This document shows positions 22,096 to 33,560 of a DNA stretch of 64,000 bases, piece after piece. Origin of the DNA: Chelydra serpentina. Its lineage: Eukaryota > Chordata > Testudines > Chelydridae. How positions within the stretch are numbered: the stretch's first letter is position 1; each line of letters opens with the position of its first letter. The position numbers and the translations under genes were made by a program. The stretch is taken from NCBI GenBank assembly GCA_037349315.1, contig JBAIAC010000068.1:20427001-20491000 (forward strand), given 5' to 3'. A model generated the notes under the pieces. It saw nothing but the letters and a program-made list of their open reading frames with translations. It had not been told where the DNA came from and searched no databases.

Positions 22096-25057
22096 TGCAT
22101 TATATTAGATAAAGGCATCTTTCATTGCGTTATACGTCTTTACTGATATTTTCAAAGGTACAAAAATAGATTCCTCAAGTGTAGTAAGAGGGGGAACTTT
22201 TCATAAAATAATAGGAAACCAGAAAATCAATGTCTCCTTCCTATTACATTCATGGTTTGTTACTAGCCTGAGTAACTAATGGGCTGCATGGTGCTCCTAC
22301 CCCCACACTGCAGCTGTCTTGGTGATGGAAGACGGAGGCTTTTTCATTTAAAAAAAAGGAAAAGTAAATGTGTGTGGTTTGCTCATTCATGGACAAACCT
22401 AGTTCTGAGAACTGAGGTCAGAAAGGAGGAAGTTTGGGAGGAACATCCTGCACCAGTCCAGAATTGCACTGCAAGTGAAGCTGCAGGAACTGAAGTTACG
22501 CTCTGCGAGTGTTCACATCTTCATAAGGCTGAACCCGAAATGTACCGAGCTTCTTCAACTCCCAATGAGAGGCTGCTCAGGGCTTCCTAGGATCGAAATC
22601 TTAGTGGGGATCTTTCTGCAGTGCAGGTGTGGGGCTTGATGCGCTGGCTTCGTCCATCATACCCCAGAGTGCAGGTTTCCTGAGTGGTGGAAATTCTCCG
22701 TGGAGAAAGGTTGTGGCAGTGGAAGGTAACTGCAGCCCTTCCTCCACTGAGGGGGCCTGGAGCCAGCCAGAAAAGCACTAATAAGTGGGGAGAGAGCGGC
22801 ATGGTACATTGTGGCTTCCATTGGAGCCCCGGTGGTCGTTTAAAACTGCTCTTCGGCAAAATAGTTGGTGAGGGTGATGGTGGTACAAACACTACCTGCT
22901 CCCCTCCCCCCGCCCGGGCCATAGCAGCCTCTGCTGGGACAATTTGTGCCCATTTTGCTGCAATGGGGATTGCCTCAAACCCAGTGTCAGTTACAACTAC
23001 TGACCATCTTTTCAAATAATGTGATATGACAATATTCTTTATTTAACGACGACGGAGTCAGCTCCCCGGCCTGCGTGGTGATTGCTGTCTCAGTTCAGTT
23101 TAGCATAGAAAGGGATTACAAGAAACAAAGTGCATCACGGGAGTGGAGAAGGAAGGTCACAAGAGTGTGCACTCGCACGCACGCACACCTGCATGCACAC
23201 ACATACTTCCTGCTAGGTCGGTTCCTTTCTAATTCCTCTTTAGATCATTTTCAACCCACACAATGTATTAAAATCTGGGGCCAGCATCATGAACGAAGGC
23301 CAGGAGGGAGTTGGGTTGGCAATACCATGCTACATAGAATCCTTCTTCATAATGATAATTAATAATATTAACGGAAGGCGAACCAAAAGTAGTGGGCTTT
23401 GAGGAAGAGGGATTTGAAGGAGCTGAGAGAGGTTATTCTTATTCTTATATTACTGAGGCTGATAGGTGGGGTAGCTTGCTGGAATGAAAATAATTGAAAA
23501 AATGGAAAAAAATGAAATAATTTCTACATCAGGTTTGGATGGATGCTTGTTCTCACACCAGAGTCCAGGGGAGAGATGATCTGTTTAGTGGATATGTTTA
23601 GGGGGTGCCTCAGTGAAGGACAGATTGCCGTTCTATAAGAGTTTGGCCCTGTAAACCCTCACACTTGGAAGTAGCCCTGTCAGGCTTAGGAGCAGTAAGG
23701 TTTCTTAAGAATAACCTTAGTTTCTGCACAAGGATCCTTCTGCATAGGGACTTGCAGAATCAAGCTCTAAAGGAGGAATGAATTGATCAACATGTTGCAT
23801 GTGTGTAAATGGTGTCAGCAGCTTCTCACTTGACGTGTGCCAATGAGTTAAGTGGGGTGGGTTCCCCAGGATGTGCCCTCGGATCAACTCCCATGTTTTA
23901 GCCTAATGTAGTATGCTTGATATGTTGTATAATTTTTAAAAGATACTAAGAGCTGAATGGCCCTCAAATTAACTTTCTGTTATGCAACAGAAGTTCACAA
24001 ATCCTTGTCTGCGAAAGTCTGCCTTGTACATTAGTCTTACTAGACCTGACTTAGTGTACATAGTGCATGATGTAGAATCCTCTTCAGGCATGGCATAGAA
24101 ATAAATGCAAGGAGATAAATTATAGGGAAAAATACACCGATACACTGAAAAATGAACACTGCTTCCCTGAACTACCAAAGCAAAGTGACAAGTGACAGTT
24201 CTAAATGAAATGGTATTTGCTTAAACTGGCTGCATTTTATGAAAGTATCTTAGCATCACATTTTAAAATCATGAAGCTATTTATGCAAGGTTTAGTTTCC
24301 ATACTGAGATATGGAGTGGAAAACTAACTGTTCTTATCAGCCCTTCTCACTTGCTTACATGGTGGCTTGCATTCTGCTATGCACCAGTGGATGTGTTACT
24401 TTGTCCCTAGGCTGCCGGATCTGTAATTATTTGACATACACTTTTATCTTCTGTTTTTGTTTCAATTTTGCACATCAATTTGCTAGTTCTGAACTGGGAG
24501 GCATGATCATAGCACAAGCTACTCCTTTTAAAGTGCCTGTGTTTACACTAGAGATGGTACAAAATAACCTAATTTATCTGAACCCTCCCAGCTGTCCCCC
24601 CTACTTCACAAACCTGGGGGTTCCATTAAAAATGAAATCTGGATTCAAACCTTCCTGGGTTCTGGTTTTGCAAAAACCAAAATCACGCTCAGGTTTGCCA
24701 GTGGCTAATTCAAATACTGGTACTTCAAGGCAGAAGACCATACAACCTGTGCTTCTGCCCCTAATCCAAGCTCTGAAGGGATCTGATACATTTGGCCCAG
24801 CCCCACCTAAAAAGCTTTTGGTTATATCAAACTAAAACCTGAGCGAGCTTTTTGAAACCCACCCTTTCCTTAGCAGTTTTAGTTATATAAGAAATCTCTA
24901 AAATGGAACAGTCCAACAGTTACAAAGGAAAAATCTAAGAACAGTTATTTCCACTGAATCAGGTGTTCTCTCTACAGTATTTATGCCCGAATACATGGTG
25001 CATGGTTGTTTTAGATACTGTGTGTCTTGTGAGGCATGAAGCTAAAGATGAAATACT
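22096..25057. other. SLA intron 1, no gene seen
   Basis: Several open frames of 90-174 codons (for example 24311-24835 +, 22587-23015 -) lack recognisable domains and conserved splice context. A CA/CG-rich dinucleotide stretch lies near 23165-23205. Confidence 0.5.
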
Positions 25058-25060
25058 TTA

Positions 25061-25344
25061 GGTTACGTCTGTACTGTAGCTGGAAGCGAGCCTCCCAGGC
25101 TGGGTAAATGGATACATGCTATCAGGGCTCGAGGTAGCGCACTAGAAATAGTTGTGTGGATGTTGTGGCACCAGCTTTGGTTAGTCACGCAAGCTCGGAT
25201 CGCAGCTTGGGTGGCTAGCCCAAGGCTTGGCCCATTCTGCAACGGCCACACCGCTATTTTTAGCAGGCTAGCCCAAGCCCCACTAGCACAAGTATGTGGT
25301 CTCAGGCTGTGAGACTTATTTCCAGCTGTAGCATAGACCTATCT
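25061..25344. mobile_element. MITE with TTA at the left border
   Basis: The left end GGTTACGTCTGTACTGTAGC follows TTA (25058-25060). The right end, other strand, contains ATAGGTCTATGCTACAGCTG. The terminal motif resembles the GGTCTACACTA MITE group. Confidence 0.55.
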
Positions 25345-25544
25345 TTAACCTGCTCAATAAGGGCTAGCTTGTGACTTGGACTATGCACCCATATATGGAG
25401 GTAAGGGGGCATAATACCCGTAACACCCGTGCATTGGCTACCTAGACACTGGGCCTACCTACACGCCAGCTGATTCCCTTCCTGGATAAGTGGGCAGGAA
25501 GGGGCAAAGAATGGGCAAAGCCTCGATCCCACACATAGTTGCCA

Positions 25545-25921
25545 ACTTTCACGCGGTAAATAGGCAGCCCGACTTTCACAATAAGCCAAAAATCAAGCTA
25601 ATCCCATTTCAAAACAAGGCCAAAACAAGCCCATCCCTAACAACCCTGACATTCTGTGACTAGATCCCCCCCTGGCGTACAATCTGGGACTGTGGTGGGC
25701 CCGCTGTGCACCCCTGACTCTCTTTCCCCCTCCCCCCTTGCTCCTGCTTGCCAGGAGCTGATAAAAAAAAAGAAGCAACAAGCTACAAGTCAAAACTTGT
25801 CAACAAGCAACTCACAAGCCAATTAAGCCAAAAACAAGCCCGATTTCTGCGTTTTTTGGCAGGTTTGGCATGTTTGGTCCCACACCCTTGCTCCCTGGCT
25901 AGCACAGCTCAATTGGCAACA
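25545..25921. mobile_element. Terminal-inverted-repeat repeat with AACAAGC blocks
   Basis: GTTGCCAACTTTCACGCG at the left pairs with the inverse of CAATTGGCAACATCC at the right. The inside carries repeated CAAAACAAG / AACAAGCC blocks. hAT-like in style, but no duplication was identified. Confidence 0.5.
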
Positions 25922-27835
25922 TCCTGCTGGTATAGGCTGGAAGAAGCAGGGAAAGAATTGCGACACAGAGGTGTCTGCTAGAGTAGTGCCACTTATGCAA
26001 TACCCCTAGCTCAGTGCTGTGCTTAAAAGACAAGATCCTCTGTTGTTTGTGCATTGAGCAGCACTAAAACTGGGGGTGGAGGGGAAATGTAGGGGTATGA
26101 CCTGAGTGCAGGTCTGAATGGGAGGGAAAACTAATGATCAAACGACAAAGGTTATCACTGCAGAACGGCTAGTCAGACTCAAAGTAACGGTCCACTTTGC
26201 CTTTCCTTCCTCTTCTGTGTTCTTACCTTTACCCTTCTGTTTCATTCCTTCAAGTTTCAGCATCACTGGTGTCTTGTTGAAATGACCCAGGATGAAACAT
26301 TTTTTCCAAATTATTTAAAGTGTTATAAAATTGTGGACTGAATCCTGAAACCCTTACTCCATTAAAACACCGACTGAGGGAGAAATTCAGTATTTGGCAA
26401 TGGGAGTTTATTGTCTGAAAGATGCTAGATTGACAGCCACAGAGACTAAGGGCCTGGTCCAATGCCTGTTTCAGTCAATGGAAAGAATGCTGTTGACTTC
26501 TGTGGGCATTGGATCAAGCCCTAAAGTCCTGGGTGCATCCACAGAACAAGTACAGCATGATCAGCAACAACGCAAACTTCACCGCCCTCCCCATTCAGTG
26601 TTCCCCAATGCCAGCCTGAAGGGGCTGTGATTATGAGAGAATGAATAGGTCGGTTTTGAAGGCCATTCAGTTCTTGCTTTCTGTTGGGAAGACCAACAAG
26701 GGCACTGAATGGAAGTTGGGCACCTCTGCAAAGAACTGGCCTGAGACTGTCACCTCATTTCACACAGACCACAAACCCAGCCATCTGACAGTAACAACTT
26801 TCAGTAAGTATCAGTCTAAACTGGATTTGAACTGGGGACCTTCCTCCTTATGGACATTATCAATCCCCGAGCTGCTCAGCTTCCCGAGACGTCGATAATT
26901 TAGAAGTGCTGGTTCTTGGCTCATGCTAAAAGTAGTGCCAGAGCTTCTGCCCCTCTTGATCCCTTGCCCTGAGGAAGGGCTGGCACATAGTTGGGCCATC
27001 CTTGGAGAAGCCCTGAGAAAGAACTATGACTGAGCATCATATTTGTTCCCCTACTCTCTTCTTGCACTTGGGGGGGGAGTAATTTTCTGCATCCCTTTAT
27101 AAGACTAGCTTACTTCCCCCTTGTGCCAGCTGGCCAGGACATTGTGGCATGTTAGCTCTGCCCATTCCCCACCTACTTGCTTGTGGTGGGGAGCAGCAAT
27201 GCCGTGAGCCTCTTCCCCCTCCCACCCAGACTCACTGCATAGTGGGAGGCCTTATACATTTTTTTCCCTGTGTGTCTACATAGGGCCAGTTGACAACCTG
27301 GCCCCTACCCCACCCCCTTTGGTAGCTGCCATCCTTGAAATGTGTCATTGCTTCATATAACGTTTAGCAGCATGGAAAGTTGGCTGCATATTAGTTTTGG
27401 TGCAAATGTTTGAAATGATCAGTGTGAGTGCAGAATTATTATTATGAGGGTTCCCAGATTGGGATTAAAACCAACAAAACCTGAGCAAAGCAAAATGTGG
27501 GAATAGGTTTTATAAAACATGCACAGGAAACACCCCAAATGTGCAATTTCTTGTTTATGGCGAAGATCCGGGTCTCCTGAACTCTGGGAAGCTCATCACA
27601 AAGAGTGCTACTGAAGGGCAATTGTTTTTAAAAAATTATTAAAAAAAAAAAAGAATCCTAGAAAATGAGTTCTAACTCGCCTAAAAGTAAACACCTTCTA
27701 CTGTGCACCTCTGGTCTTGCATAGCACACTCAAGCATACTATTTCATATGACAGGCGTATATGCATTTTTATTCATCTGAACATACCATGGGCTTGCAGT
27801 AACTTTTTTCCTCAAAGAAATTAAAAAGTGCTTAC
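25922..27835. other. SLA intron 1 proximal part, no gene seen
   Basis: Unique-looking sequence leading to SLA coding exon 1. No further exon or promoter could be recognised. Confidence 0.5.
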
Positions 27836-27929
27836 CAGTTTGGGGTGGCACGTTTATTTCTGCCGGCACTCTTGTTGTTTTCATAGTATTTCCCATTGCT
27901 CTCTTTATTTTCATCAATGCACTTCAGAA
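27836..27929 (-). CDS. SLA: SLA coding exon 1 (start codon and myristoylation signal)
   Basis: The exon spans 27929 down to 27836 on the - strand. Its 5' acceptor is TTTCAG next to 27929 and its donor is GTAAGC at 27835. The ATG is 27896-27894, so only 27836-27896 is coding (20 codons plus 1 nt) and the first 33 nt are 5' UTR. It encodes MGNTMKTTRVPAEINVPPQT. Gly2 in MGN is the N-myristoylation residue of SLAP. The start is chosen because it matches the family start and leads in frame into the SH3 exon. Confidence 0.92.
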
Positions 27930-28444
27930 CTGAAACAAAGGAGACGTTAAAAAGGACTCAGGATAGCACCCGCTGTTCCAATGCATAAAAATGACCCAGT
28001 TTCAGACTCATGGGTTTTTATATAGTTGGCTTTTGAAAGCTGATGTTTTACATGCAGTTGAGTATCTATTTGCTAAACTCTCACCACTTTGGTGCTTTTA
28101 TCAGGGGAATAGCAGAAAACCACAACTAGGGAAGTTGCTAAGAAGTACTGTACATAGCAAAAGTTTCCATTACCACCGCCTTAGCATAATAGGAAGTCAC
28201 AGCAAAACGGTGAAGATGTATTTTCTGAGTGTATGTACTTCTCAACATTTGGAGTTCTGAAGTGATGAAGCAATTGATTAGATTGACGTATCTGTTTTCA
28301 ACGCCAGCTTTGATGTTTCATTGCCAAGTACAGACAGAATTGTTTTGCAGTTTCCTTTTGACGCAATTCTGGTCTTGCTGTAGGTGCTCAAAGAAATTGA
28401 AAAAAAAAAAAAAAAAGAATGGGTCAAAAATTTTCTGATCCTGG
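27930..28444. other. Upstream of SLA coding exon 1
   Basis: The upstream SLA intron begins at 27930. A 16-nt A run lies near 28400. SLA 5' noncoding exons are expected further toward higher coordinates but cannot be recognised without transcripts. Confidence 0.4.
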
Positions 28445-28575
28445 AAGGTCCCATAGTAACATAGGAATTGCCAAACTGGATGAGACCAGGGTCCATCTAG
28501 TTCAGTATCTTCTCTTGTCAGTACAAAATGCTTAAGAGGAAGATGCATGAAACACTGCAGTGGGCAGCTATGGAA
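28445..28575 (-). mobile_element. CR1-like LINE 3' fragment
   Basis: AACATAGGAATTGCCAAACT, GGTCCATCTAGTTCAGTATC and the following block match the conserved 3' end of a CR1 subfamily read in reverse. Confidence 0.65.
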
Positions 28576-29424
28576 CTTGTTGTCCATAGGAAAAGTTCCT
28601 TTTAAACCCTATATAGAAAGTTCCTTTGTGACCTGGTATAAGAACCTATCGTGAACTGAATAGACTAGAGCCACCATTAGTAAGAGGTTGGCTTATGTTA
28701 CAGCCTAGTTTCACAGTCAGAATAGCTAAGCAACTCCTTGTTTAAAATAGCAACAAAACAAAATGTCCTGACACCATTACCTAAAATCAGATGATTTTTA
28801 TCTCTTTCCGGCTGTTAGTCTGAGAAACTGACAGCATTGGCCCTAACAAAATCCTATAGCACAGTGCCAACTGTGTTTACCAAACAGTCTGTAAACTGTG
28901 CAGAAAAAGTTGATTTAATCTATTTTATCTACATTAGGTATTTCAAAGATACCTTAAATCTTGGGGCCACAGTTTGCTGTCCAGACTCACAATCGGCTAG
29001 ATTTAGACAATCTCTCATTTTGACCAGAAATTCCATCCTGGTCCTGAAAGTTTCAGTTTCAGTTTTGACAAATCAGCATTTTCTAACCAAAAAACCGTCA
29101 AAAAATTCCCGCCTAGCTCTACTCCTAAATCACTTAGACCCTAATGAAAATTTTACCCTAAATCTTTAAATATATGAAACTTTTTAGTCTCATGACTCCC
29201 ATTCACTTCAGTGGGAGTTACGTTGCTTAAACCCCACATTAAAATACACAGAGTGTTCTTGAATGTTCAGATTTACAAATTTTGGAAATGAAAACTTTTC
29301 ACTTGAGCTGTACGTGAGACTTTTGTGCATGGCGACGAATATACCTCCTTGAATGTAATGCGCACGTTAGCAGAGCATATAGTTGCCTGAAACTAAGAAC
29401 ATATGGCCAGATTCTGCATTCTTC

Positions 29425-30180
29425 TTAGAATCGCAGAAATGTAGGACTGGAAGGGACCTTACGAGGTCCTCTAGTCCAGTCCCCTAAGTATTATGTAGAT
29501 CATCCCTGACAGGGGTTTATCTAACCTGTTCTTTAAAACCTCTGAAGATGGAGATTTCACGGCCTCTCTAGATAATTAACTACCAGGGCTTAACTACCCT
29601 TACAGTCAGAAATTTTTTCCTAATGTCTAACCTAAATCTCCCTTGCTTCAGTGTAAGCCCATTACTTCATGTCCTGTATTCAGTGGGTAAGGAGAACAAT
29701 TTATCAACCTCTGTTTTATAATAATCTGTTAAGTATTTGAAGGCGGTTATCATATCCTCCCTCGGTCTTCTCTTCTCCAGACTAAACAAACCCAGTTTTC
29801 TCAATCTTTCCTCGTCGGTCATGTTTTCTAGACCTGTAATCATTTTTATTGCTCTCCCCTGGACTCTCTCCAATTTGTCCCCATCTTTCCTGAGATGTGA
29901 TGCTCAGAACTGGACACAGTACTCCAGTTGAGGTCTTATCAGTGCTGAGTAGAGTGAAAGAATTACTTCTCATGTCTTGCTTACAACAGTCCTGCTAATA
30001 CAGCCCAGAACGAGGTTTGCTTTTTTTGCAGCAATATTACGTTGTTGATTCTCATTTAGTTTGTCATCCAATATAACCTCCAGATCCTTTTGTGCAGTAC
30101 TTCTTCCTAGGCAGTCATTTCCCATTTTGTAGTTGTGCAATTGATTATTATTCCCTTAACATAGTGCTTTCTATTTGTCC
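29425..30180 (-). mobile_element. Decayed CR1 LINE, 3' part with RT C-terminus
   Basis: Read in reverse, the sequence has the CR1 3' UTR block (GGACTGGAAGGGACCTTACG, TCTAGTCCAG). It also has the coding tail recognisable as MERVQGRAIKMITGLENMTD and LGLFSLEKRR, the thumb/C-terminal region of CR1 pol. It is older and more mutated than the copy at 52095. Confidence 0.85.
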
Positions 30181-31296
30181 TAGTTGTCACATTATTCCAT
30201 GAGTAACCCTTCTGAGCTCAGTGGGGCTACTCACATAGTCAGGTAACTGCTCAGTGAGGCTAAAGTTGACAGAACCTGGCCTTTAGAAAACTAAAAAGTT
30301 CTGAATGTAAAGTTTTATGCATTCATGCAATTAGAGCTAGGGTTTTTATGTCACCACAGCTACTTTTAAAAATCTGTCTCAGCGACATTTTCCATGTTAA
30401 ATTTCACTGCCACTAATAACAGTTGTTTAAAATAAATAAATAATTTGGGAAGTGAGTGAAAAGTTGTGGCTCTTTCCCACAATTCACTTATCCAAAGTGC
30501 ACAGAGCAGCCCTTGGACTTCAGTTCATTTGGCACACAATATAGTTTGCCGTTATGCCCTTAGCTAGAGTAACGGCACATTTCATGCACTTTAGGTCATG
30601 TTTCAAAGCTCGTCTTTCCTCCCAGGCATTTGAAAATGGGAAGGGAGCTGTTCAGGGGGAACATGTTTGTGTTTTCAAATTGCTCATGGATTGTACCACA
30701 GCTCCTAAGGTGTATTTTTAAGTTCAAGGGAATCCAGAGTATATGGATAGCAGCCTTATGTAGTATTTCATTCATCTACATAAAAAGTGTCCCACATGGC
30801 TCTTCAGTAGATAAGTGGATTTTGCAGATAAATAATATGTACTTACCTACAGTGCACAGCATCAAGATACAATCAACTAAGCTATTTTTCCTGAATTTTG
30901 CATATAACATGCACCACTAGAAGACAGATGGAAAATTGTATAGCAGCATATATTGTAGCCTTATGGATGAGCAGCTTCTCTGTCATCTAACTAAATGCCT
31001 ATGAAACTGTAATTGTTTAGCTGAAATTCACGCAAGAGTGGAGAGTCTACTGCAGGCATTATGTACCATGTAAACCCTGTGTAAGCTTGGTGCATGGGCA
31101 GAGCAAAGACACACATAGGGTTCCATTCCCTGTGTGCTATGTTGTCAGGTTCCTATGCCAGTCTCAAAAAGGGTGGCGCAGAGAGGCCTACTGGATGTAG
31201 GGTAAGGCGCGATTATAGAAGCTATGCTTACATGGCTCCAGTGGGCCAATATCCTGCATCGAGAAGTGGAGTTGCTGAGGCTGCTATTTAGGAAGA
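30181..31296. other. TG intron, no gene seen
   Basis: No recognisable gene or intact repeat. Confidence 0.5.
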
Positions 31297-31395
31297 GGAC
31301 TGGGAGGACCTCCTGGGTCATCAAGTCCAGTTCCCTGCTATTGTAGGCAACCCTGTCAGATAGTCCTGTTCATAACATGTTCAAACTCTTGTATT
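31297..31395 (-). mobile_element. Old CR1 3' fragment
   Basis: GACTGGGAGGACCTCCTGGG, TCATCAAGTCCAGTTCCCTG and the following block follow the CR1 3' UTR layout, with heavy divergence. Confidence 0.6.
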
Positions 31396-33454
31396 AAGCT
31401 TATTTCAACCCATAGGCATGGTAACCACTGAGGTGCCGCATTGACGCCACTTAATCTGTCTGCAGGTCTAGGAGTGACTATCCCCACACAGAGACCAATT
31501 ACTCAGGCTCTAATGAAAGTTTGAATGTCACCATAAGAGCTGCATTTTCAGTCCCAACTCCATAACCATCCTTACATCTGCAAATAATTGTAGCCACAAT
31601 TGTCTGAAAGCACAATTCAGGTTGTTTTGGCATTTCGCTTCTTGATTTCACCCGCAGCTCAGGTATTTAAAGGGCTACGACCCCGATCCTGCAGTGAGTT
31701 CTGCATATGGGACCAAACAGCGCACCTTGGACTTCAACAGGGCTCCGTACAGGCATGGGGTAAAGCCATATCAAGCTCATTGAAGGACTGCGGTCTTAGC
31801 AACCTAAATTGTGGGCCAAATAATTGTGAGTACAGTTTTGTACCAAATATTTGCACCTGCAGAAATGGATCTAAATTTGGCTCGAAATATATGTACCATT
31901 CAGTTTTTTTCTACACACAATATCTATTTTTAAGACAATGTCATGTTGGGGTACTTCAATTAGTGCTGCATATCTTAAACTAGTCTGCTTTCCCAGAGAT
32001 TTTTCAAAGATATATTCAGAATGCCCAAGAGATATTGGCCAAAGCAAGAACATGCCTAATCCCAGTTCTCCAAGGAAGCTGCTTACAAACTAGCACATCT
32101 TAAATGAGGAATTCCATGGTTCATCATTTATAATATGCTGGGTGTTTTTCTCCATTAACTGCTTATTAAACCCCTGCATTTGCAAAGAATTAATCATGGG
32201 AAGTGTGTGGCTAAATCCCACACATTTTGGGGAAATATAGAGGAGTGTGTCACTTTTATTCAGGACACTCATCATTCCATAATGTATACATTTGAAACGA
32301 CACATTTGACTAGTTTGCACAAATGGTGAAATCCAAGTACCGTGCAAAACACAGAGAAATCTCATTTGTGAATCCCTGGCAATTTGAGTTTAAAAAATGA
32401 ACCTGCTGTTATATCTGTGATATTTCTCATAGGTTATCACATGCAAACGTTTGCTTCACCATTGGCCATCTGTCTCATTTTATTTTAAGATTTTTAGTAG
32501 AAATATATAATTTACACTCATTTCACATTTACAAACACCGAGGGACTAGAGGATCCAATGGACCTTTTGCATCTCTCTCTCTGATGGCTTTTTATATTTA
32601 AAGTCCAAATCCTGCACTGGTTACTGGGACAAAGCTGCCTTTAGCTTGAATAAGGACTGGAAGGTTTGGCCCAGTATGCAGAGAATGCTATCCTGAAAGC
32701 ATCAAAGCAATAATTACCTTTAAATGCTGAGCACGGTATTCCACTTTGCAGGATGTTTCACGGAAGGAGCAGGCATGTTAGAGTGTTCATGTTGCCTGCA
32801 GTGTCTAGCTGATCAGGTCGAGACGCAGCCAGCCAAATGAGAGTGTTGTGAACTTCACCCTATCATGTAGAACGGCACTTGCCAAACAGGCCACATACTT
32901 CCTCTGAGAGAAATAAGGAAGGCATGAAGTGTTTGCAACAGATGTGGTTCCTGTTGCTATTCAAGCTCTCGGTAACGCTTTTTCTCTGGGGGCTGTGGAA
33001 AACAGGGAGGTTTGGAGAATTTAACACTAGGGTCTGTTTGATCACATGATGAAAACAAGCAAAATATCTTGTATTTTATGCTAGCTATACATAAAGCGCT
33101 GTTCTTGTTTTCTTAATGCATTTATCCAATACAGTTCAACCTCCAAAGCCTAGAGCTTGTTTTCTGTAAGGTCCTGCCTTTTCTAGATCTGCAGCTTGGC
33201 AGGCTGAAACACAAAGCTTTGCCCAAGGTCAGATGCTGAGTCTCGCTCCAGCCAGACTATATCCCAAGACCCTCCTTTTTTCTCAGCCTTTTGGTCCAAA
33301 CACTAGCTCACTCCTATTGCAAAATATGTAATGTTTTTGAGCAGACTACAACACACAAACAATGCTGATCAAAAGCCTGTATATAGAGCACCTTCTCATT
33401 TCAACATCTCAGACTGCATTATACCAAGTAATTAACTAAACCTCAGAACACCTC
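31396..33454. other. TG intron, no gene seen
   Basis: Open frames up to 127 codons (31600-31983 +) have no recognisable product. Confidence 0.5.
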
Positions 33455-33560
33455 TGTTGTGCTCAGTATTATCCCTATGTCTCAGAGTGAGAAACTGAGG
33501 CATGGCGCTATCAAATGACCTGCTCAAGATCACTCCGTGAACCCATGGAAGAGGCTTGTA
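33455..33560 (-). mobile_element. MIR fragment, antisense
   Basis: GTCTCAGAGTGAGAAACTGAGGC and the GCTCAAGATCACTC block fit reversed MIR core. Confidence 0.65.

Noticed and set aside
24311..24835. 174-codon + strand ORF
   Set aside because: Lies in SLA intron 1 and TG intron. It has no recognisable domain, no splice-supported neighbours, and is partly derived from repeat sequence.
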